NCBI GenBank assembly: GCA_016714795.1
Contig: JADKCA010000014.1
Coordinates: forward strand, 1-20,549
Origin: Sphingomonadales bacterium
Lineage (GTDB): Bacteria > Pseudomonadota > Alphaproteobacteria > Sphingomonadales > Sphingomonadaceae
Direction: 5' to 3'
Length of the DNA stretch: 20,549 nt
Part shown: positions 1 to 8,298 of the stretch, in pieces
Position numbering within the stretch: the first letter of the stretch is position 1
Layout: each line of letters starts with the position of its first letter
Position numbers and translations under genes: made by a program
Notes under the pieces: generated by a model
What the model saw: only the letters and a program-made list of their open reading frames with translations
Databases searched by the model: none
Told to the model about the DNA's origin: nothing

Positions 1-519
1 CCGCCTGAAGGTAGACGCCATGGGTCGCAGTGGTCACTCAGACACTTTGCGACGGCTATCGCTATAGCTCCCTCACGATGAAAAGGGAGGCTTATCGTCC
101 CTGGGGTCGAAAGCCGCCAGCCATCAGCCCAGGCCCCGGGGCAATCGGGCGCCCGCATAAATGGATCGGACCCGCCCGCATGACCGACTCTTGCCGCCGT
201 TTGGAACTTGGGCACAGCACAGCACAGGCAGGTCGGCATGCTCCAGCGCGCGAAATCGGACCCTCGCTTGGTGCACTTTCGCGCCAAAATTGTGCTGACA
301 ACCGGTTGACTCTGTCCTGACAAAGAAGCTTTTCGGCGCGAATAGAGGTGCTGTCATCGCATCGTGTCAGCACTGACGGCAGCACAATTGCCGGCCCGTC
401 AGTAGGGGGGCGCCCATGGCGCGATTTGCTCCGAGGCACCGCGGGAACCGCATACCATGAATCGGGACCTTGATCGACAGCCCATGCATTCTGCTTAATA
501 TTCTCAGTATAACCAGCGC
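1..519. other. stretch without a recognisable gene
   Basis: I find no convincing coding region in this leading segment. Open frames occur on both strands, but none gives a protein I recognise, and their composition is what GC-rich non-coding DNA produces by chance. The only structure I noticed is a 10-base motif, AATTGTGCTG, near 287-296, which recurs inverted near 377-386 in a stretch rich in CAGCAC/GTGCTG words. This could be a binding-site cluster or the decayed edge of a mobile element. No tRNA or other structured RNA gene is evident. Confidence 0.4.
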
Positions 520-551
520 CTTCCGGTCCAGTTATTAATCTGAACCGGAAG
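520..551 (-). terminator. hairpin just downstream of the STAS-like gene, possible terminator
   Basis: An 8-base perfect inverted repeat (CTTCCGGT / ACCGGAAG) lies a few bases past the stop codon of the minus-strand regulator. Three more pairs (CAG/CTG) extend the stem after a mismatch, leaving an AT-rich loop. On the minus strand no T-run follows, so this is not a classical intrinsic terminator. It may stabilise the 3' end of the transcript or be a protein-binding dyad. Confidence 0.35.
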
Positions 552-557
552 AATGGG

Positions 558-1107
558 TCATCCGATGCGGCTGTAGGCGTACTCTATTCCGCCGCTGGCA
601 GCGGTGCTTGGCTGCCGCAGCACATAGCCGCCCTGGGCAAGCTGGCGTAGCAGGTTGCTTGCAGCGGAGGCCCCTAAACCGTGCTCGGCCGCAAGATCGG
701 CACTACGCAACTGCGGCCGACCGAGCACCAAAGCGAGAGCCTTGCGCATGGCGGGCCCCAGTGGCCGACCGGCAACTTCAACCGCGCCCGCATGCCATAG
801 GGTGAGTGGGACTCCCGAGCGCTGCCGCAGAAACCAGGTTCGCCCGTACATCCTCGTCGCCGACGTCCACCAGACAGATCGCGCGCTTGTCGCGATGCTC
901 CTTGATCAGTTCGCAAATGGCCTCGCTCGCAAAGGTAACATCGATCTTGCGAACGCCGCTCATCGACAAGCGAACGAGTTCGGCAGAGGCGCGGTTGTCG
1001 AGACGCTGTTGCAGTTTCCTGCGCGCAACTATCCCAGCTTTGCTGCCCCAACCCTCGCCGCCCACCAGGAAATCATGCAGGCGCAAAGTATGCGAATTCT
1101 GATTCAT
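558..1107 (-). CDS. STAS-like (DUF4325-type) winged-helix regulator, frameshifted as read
   Basis: This is a regulator of about 183 residues, presumably cytoplasmic and DNA-binding. The N-terminal half resembles the STAS-like DUF4325 family, including the stretch around RKIDVTFASEAICELIK and the strand AICLVDVGDEDVR. The C-terminal half is a winged-helix fold (LRSADLAAEHGLGASAASNLLRQL) followed by a wing ending in IEYAYSRIG. The two halves lie in different frames. Removing one G from a GGG run at about 814-816 joins them as AALGVPLTLWHAG. I chose the ATG at 1107; a TTG six codons upstream is also open. The gene is transcribed away from the phosphatase-ADP-ribosylglycohydrolase gene, and a perfect dyad sits on its start codon, which suggests autoregulation. 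The family assignment rests on pattern memory; the ligand and target genes are unknown. Confidence 0.7.
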
Positions 1108-1122
1108 ATATTGATATGAATC
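1101..1122. promoter_or_regulatory. perfect 9-bp inverted repeat at the regulator start, candidate operator
   Basis: GATTCATAT and its exact reverse complement ATATGAATC flank a 4-base ATTG spacer. The dyad covers the ATG chosen for the STAS-like regulator and faces the intergenic region shared with the divergent phosphatase-ADP-ribosylglycohydrolase gene. A winged-helix regulator binding here would block its own translation start or promoter. The dyad is visible in the sequence; the operator role is inference. Confidence 0.5.
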
Positions 1123-1332
1123 CAATTGGGCCAGTCATGTCAAGCCTCGAGTGCGCACCAAGGCTGGTATTGCCTGATGATCGAACAGACGAAGGAAGCC
1201 GATGCAAACTATTGTCCCGGTAATTTCTAGTTTTCTCATATAGTTGTTGCGACGTTCTGCATCTTATGGACAGCTCCCTGCAGTGAGCGCCGGGCAATCT
1301 GAGCGGGCGCGAGACGAAAGAGAGTTTGCCCC

Positions 1333-2829
1333 ATGCGCACCAGCCAGAGCCACCCGCTCGAGATTGCCGAGATCGACGCAGGACCGGACATGGGCAAGAT
1401 CGGCCTCACCTTCTGTCCCGGCAAGCAGCAGATGCAGGCGGCAACGGGTGCGTGGAACCGAGACCTTGGGCTTGATGTTGCTGCCATCGCGCGCTGGAAC
1501 GCCGCTGCGGTGGTGACGCTCGTCGAACAGCACGAACTCGACATCCTTGGGGTAGCAGCGCTGGGCGACGTTGTGCGCGACGCGCACATGGCCTGGTATC
1601 ATTTGCCGATCCGCGATGTCGCTGTGCCCGATGCCTCGTTCGAGGAGAGCTGGACAGCTGCGGGGAGCGAACTGCGCGCCATCCTGCAAAGCGGGTTCAA
1701 CGTGCTGGTCCATTGCAAGGGCGGGCTCGGGCGGGCCGGCACGGTAGCCGCGCGGCTCCTGGTCGAGCTGGGCTGGGAGCCCCAGGCTGCCATCGCCGCG
1801 GTGCGCGCCGTGCGCCCTGGCGCCATAGAGACCGCCGAGCAGCAGGACCATGTCCTTGGACTTGGTCCGGTTGCCGAGCCTGCGGTAGATGGCTCTGCTG
1901 CCGGGCAGCTCGACCGGGCGCTTGGCGCCATGCTCGGGCTTGCCGTCGGTGATGCACTGGGCACCACGCTCGAGTTTGCGCCGCGCGACAGCAAATCGCG
2001 CCTGACCGACATGACTGGCGCCGGTCCGTTCCACCTCGCGCCCGGCGAATGGACCGACGATACCGCCATGGCCCTGGCGCTGATGGACAGCCTGATCGCC
2101 CATCCGATGCTTGATGAGCGCGACCTGATGGACCGGTTCGTCTCGTGGCATCAGCAGGGCACTTACTCGTGCACCGGCCGCTGCTTCGATATCGGGATCA
2201 CCACCAGGGCCGCCTTGTCGCGCTACAAGTGCACCGGCGACCCGATGGCTGGCTCGACCGATCCCATGTGCGCGGGCAATGGCAGCCTGATGCGGCTTGC
2301 GCCTGTCGTCGTGCGCCACTGCCAGGACCGGGCCACGTTGCGCAATGTCGCCGCGCGCCAGTCCAGAACCACCCATGCTGCGAGCGAAGCGGTCGATGCC
2401 TGCATCGCCATGGCCGAGATCTTGGCACAGGCCATGTCCGGCACGCCAAGGAGCGAGATCCTTCGCCCGCGCTCCGGAGCGTTCGAGCCTGCAATTGCCT
2501 CGATCCTTGCCGGCTCGTGGCGCGGCAAGCCCCGCGATGCGATCCACTCCTCAGGCTATGTCGCTCATTCGTTCGAAGCAGCCCTGTGGTGCGTCGGCCG
2601 CACGGGCACCTTCACAGACGCCGTGCTGCTCGCTGCCAACCTTGGCGAGGATGCCGACACCACTGCTGCGATCACCGGCCAGCTTGCCGGCGCGCTCTAT
2701 GGCGCCAGCGGGATCTTCCAGACTTGGAAAGACCAGCTTGCCTGGGGTGAGCGGATCACTCGTACTTCACTGGCGCTGTTTGAGCAGAGTGTTGTTCAGA
2801 GCGCGAAATCGAAGCGAAAGAGAACGTAA
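1333..2829 (+). CDS. fusion of CDKN3-like protein phosphatase and ADP-ribosylglycohydrolase
   Basis: An intact 498-residue protein with two enzyme domains. Residues 1-170 form a cysteine phosphatase of the dual-specificity/CDKN3 type: the P-loop HCKGGLGRAG places the nucleophile at C128 and the arginine at R134, and D95 in PIRDVAVPD fits the general-acid loop. Residues about 195-480 form an ADP-ribosylglycohydrolase (DraG/ARH family): GLAVGDALG from about 202, WTDDT with T241, D242 and D243, and GEDADTT with D440, D442 and T443. These are the expected ligands of the two catalytic magnesium ions. The family removes ADP-ribose from modified arginine, serine or other acceptors. No signal peptide or membrane segment is seen, so it should be cytoplasmic. 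An AGAG ribosome-binding motif lies about 9 bases before the ATG. The tail is basic (KSKRKRT). The substrate is unknown. This is one of only two long genes here with no frame disruption. Confidence 0.88.
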   Translation: MRTSQSHPLEIAEIDAGPDMGKIGLTFCPGKQQMQAATGAWNRDLGLDVAAIARWNAAAVVTLVEQHELDILGVAALGDVVRDAHMAWYHLPIRDVAVPDASFEESWTAAGSELRAILQSGFNVLVHCKGGLGRAGTVAARLLVELGWEPQAAIAAVRAVRPGAIETAEQQDHVLGLGPVAEPAVDGSAAGQLDRALGAMLGLAVGDALGTTLEFAPRDSKSRLTDMTGAGPFHLAPGEWTDDTAMALALMDSLIAHPMLDERDLMDRFVSWHQQGTYSCTGRCFDIGITTRAALSRYKCTGDPMAGSTDPMCAGNGSLMRLAPVVVRHCQDRATLRNVAARQSRTTHAASEAVDACIAMAEILAQAMSGTPRSEILRPRSGAFEPAIASILAGSWRGKPRDAIHSSGYVAHSFEAALWCVGRTGTFTDAVLLAANLGEDADTTAAITGQLAGALYGASGIFQTWKDQLAWGERITRTSLALFEQSVVQSAKSKRKRT

Positions 2830-3026
2830 CCATTAATGGGCCAATTGCAGCGCAATCTTAGGTCGCGCCTTCCCGATGATGCGGGACGGTCTCACAAAAT
2901 GGAATGCCTTTTGCTCGTACGCTAAACCCTATCTTGCACTGCTTGGTTTACCCGCGCCCGAGCATAATACTGAAGCGAGCCATGACATGAAGCCCAGTTC
3001 TGCATTATGTGAGGCAATCCTTCAGA

Positions 3027-3575
3027 CTAATTTGCGGCGCTGCCCTCTTCGAGTATCATGGGGGCGTTCATCCAGGCAGGCCAGTCAGGACCGATCCAAC
3101 CCGCGCCATGACAAACTTTACGCAGTATCCCCAACCACTGTCGAAGCAGCTCGTCGGAAAGGCCGCATCCTGCAATTTGTTCGTCATCGGCGCCATGGAA
3201 TGACATCGTGACCCCTTCTGAGTAAAGCTTTGCATCAATCTGAAGCACGAGCCATTCATTTCCATTCTCCGCCCTAAGTACCGCTGGCCAAGCTTGCACT
3301 CGGTCGCTGGGAAGGCTTACGGTTATATATTGAACTGCCGGCATTGGCTTGTGCTGTTGTTCGGCAGCAGCTTGCCTAAACGCTTCTTGCGCTTCCGCGT
3401 GACGATCCTCACCCGACTGAAGCTTCAAAAGATCTGTCAAAGCGACAGCCAGCTGCCGCGTCAGAGGGCGAATCAGCCAAAGCCTAATGATCCGGCCATC
3501 CTCCGCCTCGCCGGTCAAGGCGATCCTGTCTTCGCGGTCAACATAGTCTGCGGTCATTTTCTTGAGCGTAATCAT
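3027..3575 (-). CDS. conserved-looking protein of unknown function, 182 residues
   Basis: An intact reading frame with a good ribosome-binding site (GAGGGAA) just before the ATG. I do not recognise the family. The protein begins MITLKKMTADYVDREDRIAL and has alternating strands and charged loops in the first 60 residues, then a helical stretch rich in Ala, Gln and Glu (about 55-75), then a C-terminal half with several Trp residues (about 145-165). There is no signal peptide and no membrane segment, so it is probably cytoplasmic. The stop codon of an upstream gene remnant overlaps its ATG as ATGA, so it was once the second gene of a translationally coupled pair. It converges on the ADP-ribosylglycohydrolase gene, with about 200 bases between the two stops. 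Its role cannot be stated from the sequence. Confidence 0.65.
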   Translation of the reverse strand: MITLKKMTADYVDREDRIALTGEAEDGRIIRLWLIRPLTRQLAVALTDLLKLQSGEDRHAEAQEAFRQAAAEQQHKPMPAVQYITVSLPSDRVQAWPAVLRAENGNEWLVLQIDAKLYSEGVTMSFHGADDEQIAGCGLSDELLRQWLGILRKVCHGAGWIGPDWPAWMNAPMILEEGSAAN

Positions 3576-3656
3576 GGTTTCCCTCTAGCTGCATTCTTGG
3601 CTGGATGAAAGACATACACTTTCTCGACCTGACTTGGCTCCCACTTTTCCTCCAGC
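3572..3656 (-). pseudogene. 3' tail of a truncated gene coupled to the 182-residue gene
   Basis: An open frame of about 28 codons, reading LEEKWEPSQVEKVYVFHP and then a short basic tail, ends in a TGA that shares bases with the ATG of the downstream gene (ATGA). Such an overlap is typical of operon neighbours, and the residues look like real protein. Immediately upstream on this strand the sequence becomes the N-terminus of an IS5-type transposase, so the body of this gene has been lost. I do not recognise the family. Confidence 0.4.
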
Positions 3657-3768
3657 ACGGAAAACCTCGAAGTCAACGACAGACGCCAGACGCTCGAGCG
3701 GATCACCCGCCGCGCTTAGCGCCTCGTACCGGTCCGAAAGATCAAAGAAACCCCGGCTGTCTCGCCAT
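3657..3768 (-). pseudogene. N-terminal fragment of an IS5-type transposase
   Basis: Starting at an ATG whose complement is at 3766-3768, the minus strand reads MARQPGF and then, after dropping one T from a TTT run near 3748-3750, FDLSDRYEALSAAGDPLER, LASVVDFEVFR. This is the typical start of an IS5-family transposase and resembles the start of the transposase at 12628 (FSLAEHLERLSKDGDPLE). Homology ends at about 3657, where a different gene's tail begins. Only about 37 of the usual 300-plus residues remain, so the element is dead. The next 130 bases upstream (to about 3900) probably belong to the end of the same element, including a TTTGATTTGCTGATTTTCG stretch. Confidence 0.6.
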
Positions 3769-3966
3769 GCCTGCCTCCGCTTTCACTTCCAACGCCTCGT
3801 CTGGCTCGAGGGGCGTACTGCGCCTGCGTGACGCAAAACCCCGCTCCGCAAAGGACGTCGAGGACGAAAATCAGCAAATCAAAGTCACGAAACCGGAGCT
3901 ACCCAAACCACAGCGCGCCCTTGCAGCGCCATCATACCGAAATCAGCCCGTTCTTCGAGATGGGGT

Positions 3967-4046
3967 GGTTGCCGCCCTCCCCAGACGGCATCGCAATGTG
4001 CCAAGATTGTGGTGTTTACAGCCACAGAGCGGAAAGGACGGCAACC
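3967..4046 (+). ncRNA. possible structured 5' leader of the IS110-type element
   Basis: GGTTGCCG at 3967-3974 and CGGCAACC at 4039-4046 are exact reverse complements. They bracket about 64 bases directly before the GTG start of the transposase. IS110 elements encode a structured guide (bridge) RNA in a non-coding end: upstream of the transposase in the IS110 group, downstream in the IS1111 group. A fold here is therefore plausible, but the transposase resembles IS1111 types, for which the downstream flank (5080-5340) is the better candidate. Confidence 0.25.
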
Positions 4047-5079
4047 GTGACGAAAGATACGATGATAGGGGTGGACCTGGCAAGACATGTTTTTCAAGCA
4101 CGAGGCTTCAATGTCCGGGGAGGTGCGGTTTCGCAAAAAGCTGACCCGGCAACGTTTTCCGCAGTTCATGGCTGAACAGGAACCGTGCATGGTGGCGATG
4201 GAGGCCTACGGTAGCGCTCATTTATTGGGCTAGCGAGATGGCGAGGCTCGGCCATGAAGCAAAGCTTGTCGCCCCTCGTTACGTGACGCCCTTCATCAAG
4301 CGCCCCAAGAACGACGCTGCCGATGCAGGGGCAACCGTCGAGCAGCTACAGCGGCCAGGAATGCGTTTCGTCGAGACCAAGACCGAGGCGCAAAAGGCAA
4401 GGGCTATTCTGTTCCGGACTCGAGAGCAGCTGGTGCGCCAGCGCACCGATCTGATCAACGCCTTGCGCGCGCATCTCTACGAATACGACTACATCGTTGC
4501 TCAAGGCATTGGGCATCTTGGCCGCCTTGAGGAAATCCTGAACGAGTCCAACAGCGAACTGCCCGAGTTGGTCAGAGACCTGGGCCGGGTCCTGCTTGAG
4601 CAGATCGCCGGGAAGACCGAAGCCGTTCAGGGCTTGGACCGACGGATCAAGGACTTGGCCGCACATAGCAGGGATGCGCGCCGCTTGCAGACCATTCTGG
4701 CGTCGGGCCGATCACGGCCCTGGCAATCGAAGCCTTCGCGCCGCCGCTCAGATCGTTCCGCTGCGGCCGCGACTTCGCCGCTTGGCTCGGCCTCGTTCCA
4801 AGGCAGCATTCCTCCGGTGGCAAACAGCGCCTCGGGCGAGTGTCCAAGGCCGGGCAGCGCGACATTCGTCGGCTCCTAATCATCGGCGCGATGTCGCGCC
4901 TGAACTGGCTCGGTCGCAAATCGATCCGCGAAGGTTCGTGGCTGGATCGCCTGGTAGCGCGAAAACCGCGTATGCTCGTGGCTGACGCGCTCGCTAACAA
5001 GATGGCGCGCACGATCTGGGCCATGGCCACAAGACAAGAGGATTTCAGGGATCCGGCAAGGGCGGTTGCTGCATGTTGA
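4047..5079 (+). pseudogene. IS110-family (IS1111-like) transposase, three frameshifts as read
   Basis: This is a DEDD transposase that works with a guide RNA. The RuvC-like N-terminal domain shows IGVDLARHVF (first D), VAMEAYGSAH (E) and RPKNDAADA (last two D). The C-terminal Transposase_20 region shows GPITALAIEAF, FAAWLGLVPRQHSSGGKQ with the catalytic serine, and QRDIRRLLIIGAMSRLNW. The frame is broken three times: at a GGGG run at 4117-4120 (one G short), a TTT at 4221-4223 (one T too many, making a TAG) and a GG at 4699-4700 (one G short). Correcting these gives a continuous protein of about 345 residues, the normal family length. The start is taken as GTG at 4047; an ATG at 4062 is also possible. 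As read it is inactive, but it may be intact in the real genome. Confidence 0.8.
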
Positions 5080-5344
5080 TGGAACGGCAGTCTAAAGCCG
5101 GGACAGCGGGAGGTGTGAGAAGACGACGACCTGCATGGGCAAAATGATCGAACAGATCTGGATCAGGAAAACCAGTTGGACACCCCGAGCCAACAAGCTC
5201 GCCTTCGAGATTTGGACCTGATCCCGCGTACAACCATACCGGCCAGCGGAATACATGTCGCACCTCAAAGGCCTTACAGAAGCGCGCTCTCGGTCACACT
5301 CTACCAGTCGAAATCCTCTTGCACTGCGGGCGGCAACCACAGAA
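5080..5344 (+). other. non-coding flank downstream of the IS110-type transposase
   Basis: No gene is supported here. The stretch follows the transposase stop directly. It includes a segment (CACCCCGAGCCAACAAGCTCG, about 5178-5198) containing the hairpin CGAG...CTCG, and it looks like the right-hand non-coding end of an IS1111-type element, where a seek/bridge RNA would be encoded. I cannot place the exact right end, because these elements lack long terminal repeats and the segment runs into an IstB fragment. Confidence 0.35.
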
Positions 5345-5515
5345 GGTGTCCAGCTTGTCGAGCGCCCAATCGTCATGTGCCTTCGCCGACATCGCCACCA
5401 GCGTCACCGCGATGACGAAATGGACCGATTAGTTCTGCCGGATCGCTTTACGGGCCAGTGCCACCGCAGGGTGCTTCTTACCGGTTCCCGGATGCCCGAG
5501 GAACAAACGGTATTC
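5345..5515 (-). pseudogene. IstB-like ATPase fragment (IS21-family remnant)
   Basis: The minus strand reads YRLFLGHPGTGKKHPAVALA and then RKAIRQN, followed after a stop by VHFVIAVTLVAMSAKAHDD. This matches the Walker A region of IstB, the transposition helper ATPase of IS21 elements (usual motif GxPGTGKTHLA, here with Lys in place of the Thr after GK), and the strand that follows. Only about 57 codons are recognisable. Neither the rest of IstB nor IstA is present. The fragment ends about 20 bases from the stop codon of the CAP/RTX gene, so it marks an old insertion at the 3' edge of that gene. Confidence 0.6.
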
Positions 5516-5533
5516 CGTTCTGCACAAGGCCTC

Positions 5534-7826
5534 TCACCCGAAGGCGACAAGTGCGGTTGGGGTCGTGTAGAATTCCTGGGTCCCAATGACGATACTGTTG
5601 AGCAACGTGTCAAAAAGGAGAGTCCTGTCATCTCCGGCAAACGAAAGCGTCATACCGGCAGTGCCAACCGGAATGAGAATGTCGCTCGCCGTTCCTTCGA
5701 GGAAAAGGTTCGACCCGGTACGACTGGCCAAGAAATTCGGGGCCTGCTCATGCAGCACCAGCGTGTCGCCACCACTGTTGAACGAGGGATCAAGTGTGAC
5801 TTTGCCTCCAGTGAAAGCGAGCTGCTCGGCTTCCGCAGTGCCAAACACGATGAGATGACCGCCTGCTGACGCGCTCGCGCCTTCACCGAAGATCAGCTGG
5901 GCCGAGGCTTCCGCATCGGCGCCAGCGGGTAGCTGTGTTCCATCGGCAGGCGCAGTGACCTTAACGAGTTCTGCCCCAAAGCCTTGCGCCCCGATTTTGA
6001 CGATGCCAGCGTCCGGATCGAACCTGAGCAAACGCACGCCGTCATCGAATACGATCGACATGCCGGTGCTGCCGATCGGCAGCGGCACGAAAGTGTCGCC
6101 GTCGGAAAAAATCGTGTTCGAGCCCGATTGCACGACCTGCCAGTCGGCGGCATCGCCGGAAAGCCGCACGATGTCTCCGCCTCTATTGAAGGAGGGATCA
6201 AACGCGATCGTCCCAGCCTTATCGAGCACAGTGATGTCTTGGAAGTCCGTCGTGCCGAACACCTGCCCGCTGCCGCCGATCTCGCCTACAAAGCCGTCGC
6301 CGGTGACCAGGCGCAGTTTGTTTGCCGTGGGAATTTCGACCACAGAAACGCTGACGAGATGGCTCGCGATGCCGCCGTTTCCGTCGAAAATCGTCACGGT
6401 GAAGCTATCCGAACCAAGATACCCGGGATCAGGCATATAAGTGAAAACGCCGCCCGTTCCCCGCTGACGGTGCCGTAGCTGCTCCGGCTGGAGACGAAAT
6501 TAAGCGTGTCACCATCGGGATCCCTGCTGATGACGGTGACCCGCAAGGCTGTATCCTCGTTGGTCGTGACGCTTTGGCTGGCGGCAACCGTGGGTGGCCC
6601 ATTCAAGTTGGCCGCGACTAGATGGCCGCTACCAGCGTTCAGGCATATTCGCCGTCAGCAAAACGAAGCAGCTCGATGCTGGTCAGCGTGTCAGTCCCGA
6701 TGCCCGGACCCGACACGGTGAAGTTGCCGGTGCTCAGGCTACTGACGGTGCAATCGTTGTGCTCGCCTTCATAGACGGCTGTGTCTGTGCCACTATCGCC
6801 GTTGATCGCATCGTTTCCTGCGCCGCCCGAAAACACATCGTCGCCATGTCCGCCCTTGAGCGTGTCGTTGCCGGAATTGCCAAAGATTTGCTGGTTACCC
6901 GTTCCCGCGGTAATCGTGACACCGGAGGTGACCGCGCTAATGGCGCGGATGATCGGACTCGGTCCGGACACTTCGACCGAACCGGAAGTGAGCAGCGTAT
7001 TCCCGTCGACGACGTCTAGCTTGATGTTGCTAGATATATTCGTCGTCACCAGCACGTCAGCGAACAGGCCGCCCCCGCTCATAGTGATGGTATGGAGTCC
7101 CGGCGTAATCGCAAGTGAGTAGCCGCCGCTCGCGGCGGAACTAGTCGACGACGCAGCCAATTCCACGGTGAGGTCGCCGCGCCCCTCGCCGATTGAATAG
7201 AAATCGTCCTGATCGTTATCGGAATAGGCGACCCCCAACACGAATAGCAGGCCGCGTGTCCCGAAGTCTTGCGTGATGACATAGGGGCCTACGTTGATCG
7301 CCGAACTATTTTCCGCGGTAACCGCGATGCCGACTTCCCGGAAATTGCCGGACATAATCGTATTGCGGTGCCCAGGCGGCGACTGCATGCCGTTGGGGCC
7401 ATTGCCCCAGTCGATCATGAAACCGGCATGGCCGTAGATCATGCTTTCAGCAAAGGAATAGACGTTCTCGGAGAGTGAGGTCCAGCCAACGTAGCCCGCA
7501 TTGCTGATGCGGGTGCCGAGGCTGTCTTCGCCTGGAATTTGGTGCGATTGCTGATCCGCCGCTATCATTTCCGCGTTGTGGCTCTGCGCTGCACTCGAAA
7601 GGTTGTTGTTCCAGGAAAGCGGCGCAACGGCGTTTAGGCTTTGATACGCGGCAAGCAGCGCGCTTCCGCTCACACGGAAGAAATTGATTGCTTTCTGGAT
7701 GTCGGCATCGGTCGAGATCAACGGCGTATAGGAAGTAATGTACCGCTCTGCATTGCGAAGCGGGTCCAGCCGTGCTTCGTTGATGAGCTCAAGAAGATAC
7801 TGTTCTTGACTGGTGGGTGCAGGCAT
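5534..7826 (-). CDS. secreted CAP/SCP-domain RTX protein, frameshifted as read
   Basis: Corrected, this is about 764 residues. Residues 1-175 form a CAP/SCP domain: SHNAEMIAA, the first His in QQSHQIPGE, Glu in LSENVY, and His plus Glu in PGHRNTIMSGNFREVGI. Residues about 210-300 look like a pre-peptidase C-type beta domain. RTX calcium-binding nonapeptides follow (NSGNDTLKGGHGDDVFSGGAGNDAINGD written as overlapping GGxGxD units), then one cadherin-like repeat ending YLGSDSFTVTIFDGNGG, then two copies of a roughly 110-residue module marked by DPSFNxGGD. There is no signal peptide, so type I secretion is likely. Three single-base homopolymer changes break the frame: about 6640, and the CCC and CCCC runs at 6453-6462. 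No strong ribosome-binding site precedes the ATG at 7826. CAP proteins have varied roles, and the target here is unknown. Confidence 0.8.
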
Positions 7827-8298
7827 CTAGGTGGTAACTCTTTGTCAATTTTACCTGTTTGGCCGCTGGGCTTAGAGCAAAAATGCATAAATTTCCGAGA
7901 AAGACATTGCTTAACGGACCGACAAGGCTCTGCGGCAAGCATCTCTAATGGTCTATAAGGGGCCTATACCGCCGCGAATGTCCGTTTCAAGGGACGTTCG
8001 CTGGTCCCGGATTTCTGGGCAGGATGCTAGGCGGCGTGGCACATGGCCGATGATCGAAGTGCTGCGCGTTAACTGCCATCCCACCCCCCAAACCTCGTGC
8101 AACTGCAGCGATGACGAATTCAGTGCGACTGCAGGCATCAGCGATCTGCAGGAGATGTCGAAAGCCACGAGGCGATCTCCAAGGCAAAGCCAGAGGTCGC
8201 ATCGGCCCCTCACCCAAAAACAACCAGTGTCTTTCTTCTCGCCACATCCTGTGTTTCGGCCTACATTTTTGCTTTCAGCAGAAAGGCTCAGAGTTTTT
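7827..8298. other. intergenic region between divergent genes
   Basis: This 472-base stretch separates the start of the CAP/RTX gene (minus) from the sulfotransferase start (plus) and must hold both promoters. The frames that cross it give no recognisable protein. The part next to the CAP gene is AT-rich (AATTTATGCATTTTTGC on the minus strand, about 7876-7892), which fits a promoter, but I cannot assign -35 and -10 boxes with confidence. No repeat or RNA gene is evident. Confidence 0.35.

Noticed and set aside
287..386. Separated inverted AATTGTGCTG motif, considered as a recombination or resolution site
   Set aside because: Only 10 bases match over a 100-base span, with no resolvase, integrase or replication gene next to it.
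92..439. 115-codon minus-strand frame near the left edge
   Set aside because: No recognisable domain, rich in Arg/Pro/Ser as random GC-rich frames are, and no good ribosome-binding site.
1264..2547. 427-codon minus-strand frame opposite the phosphatase-ADP-ribosylglycohydrolase gene
   Set aside because: A shadow frame in GC-rich DNA. The plus strand carries all catalytic motifs of two enzyme families.
5255..5869. 204-codon plus-strand frame overlapping the IstB fragment and the CAP/RTX 3' end
   Set aside because: The minus strand reads as IstB and as the conserved C-terminal module; the plus frame has no family features.
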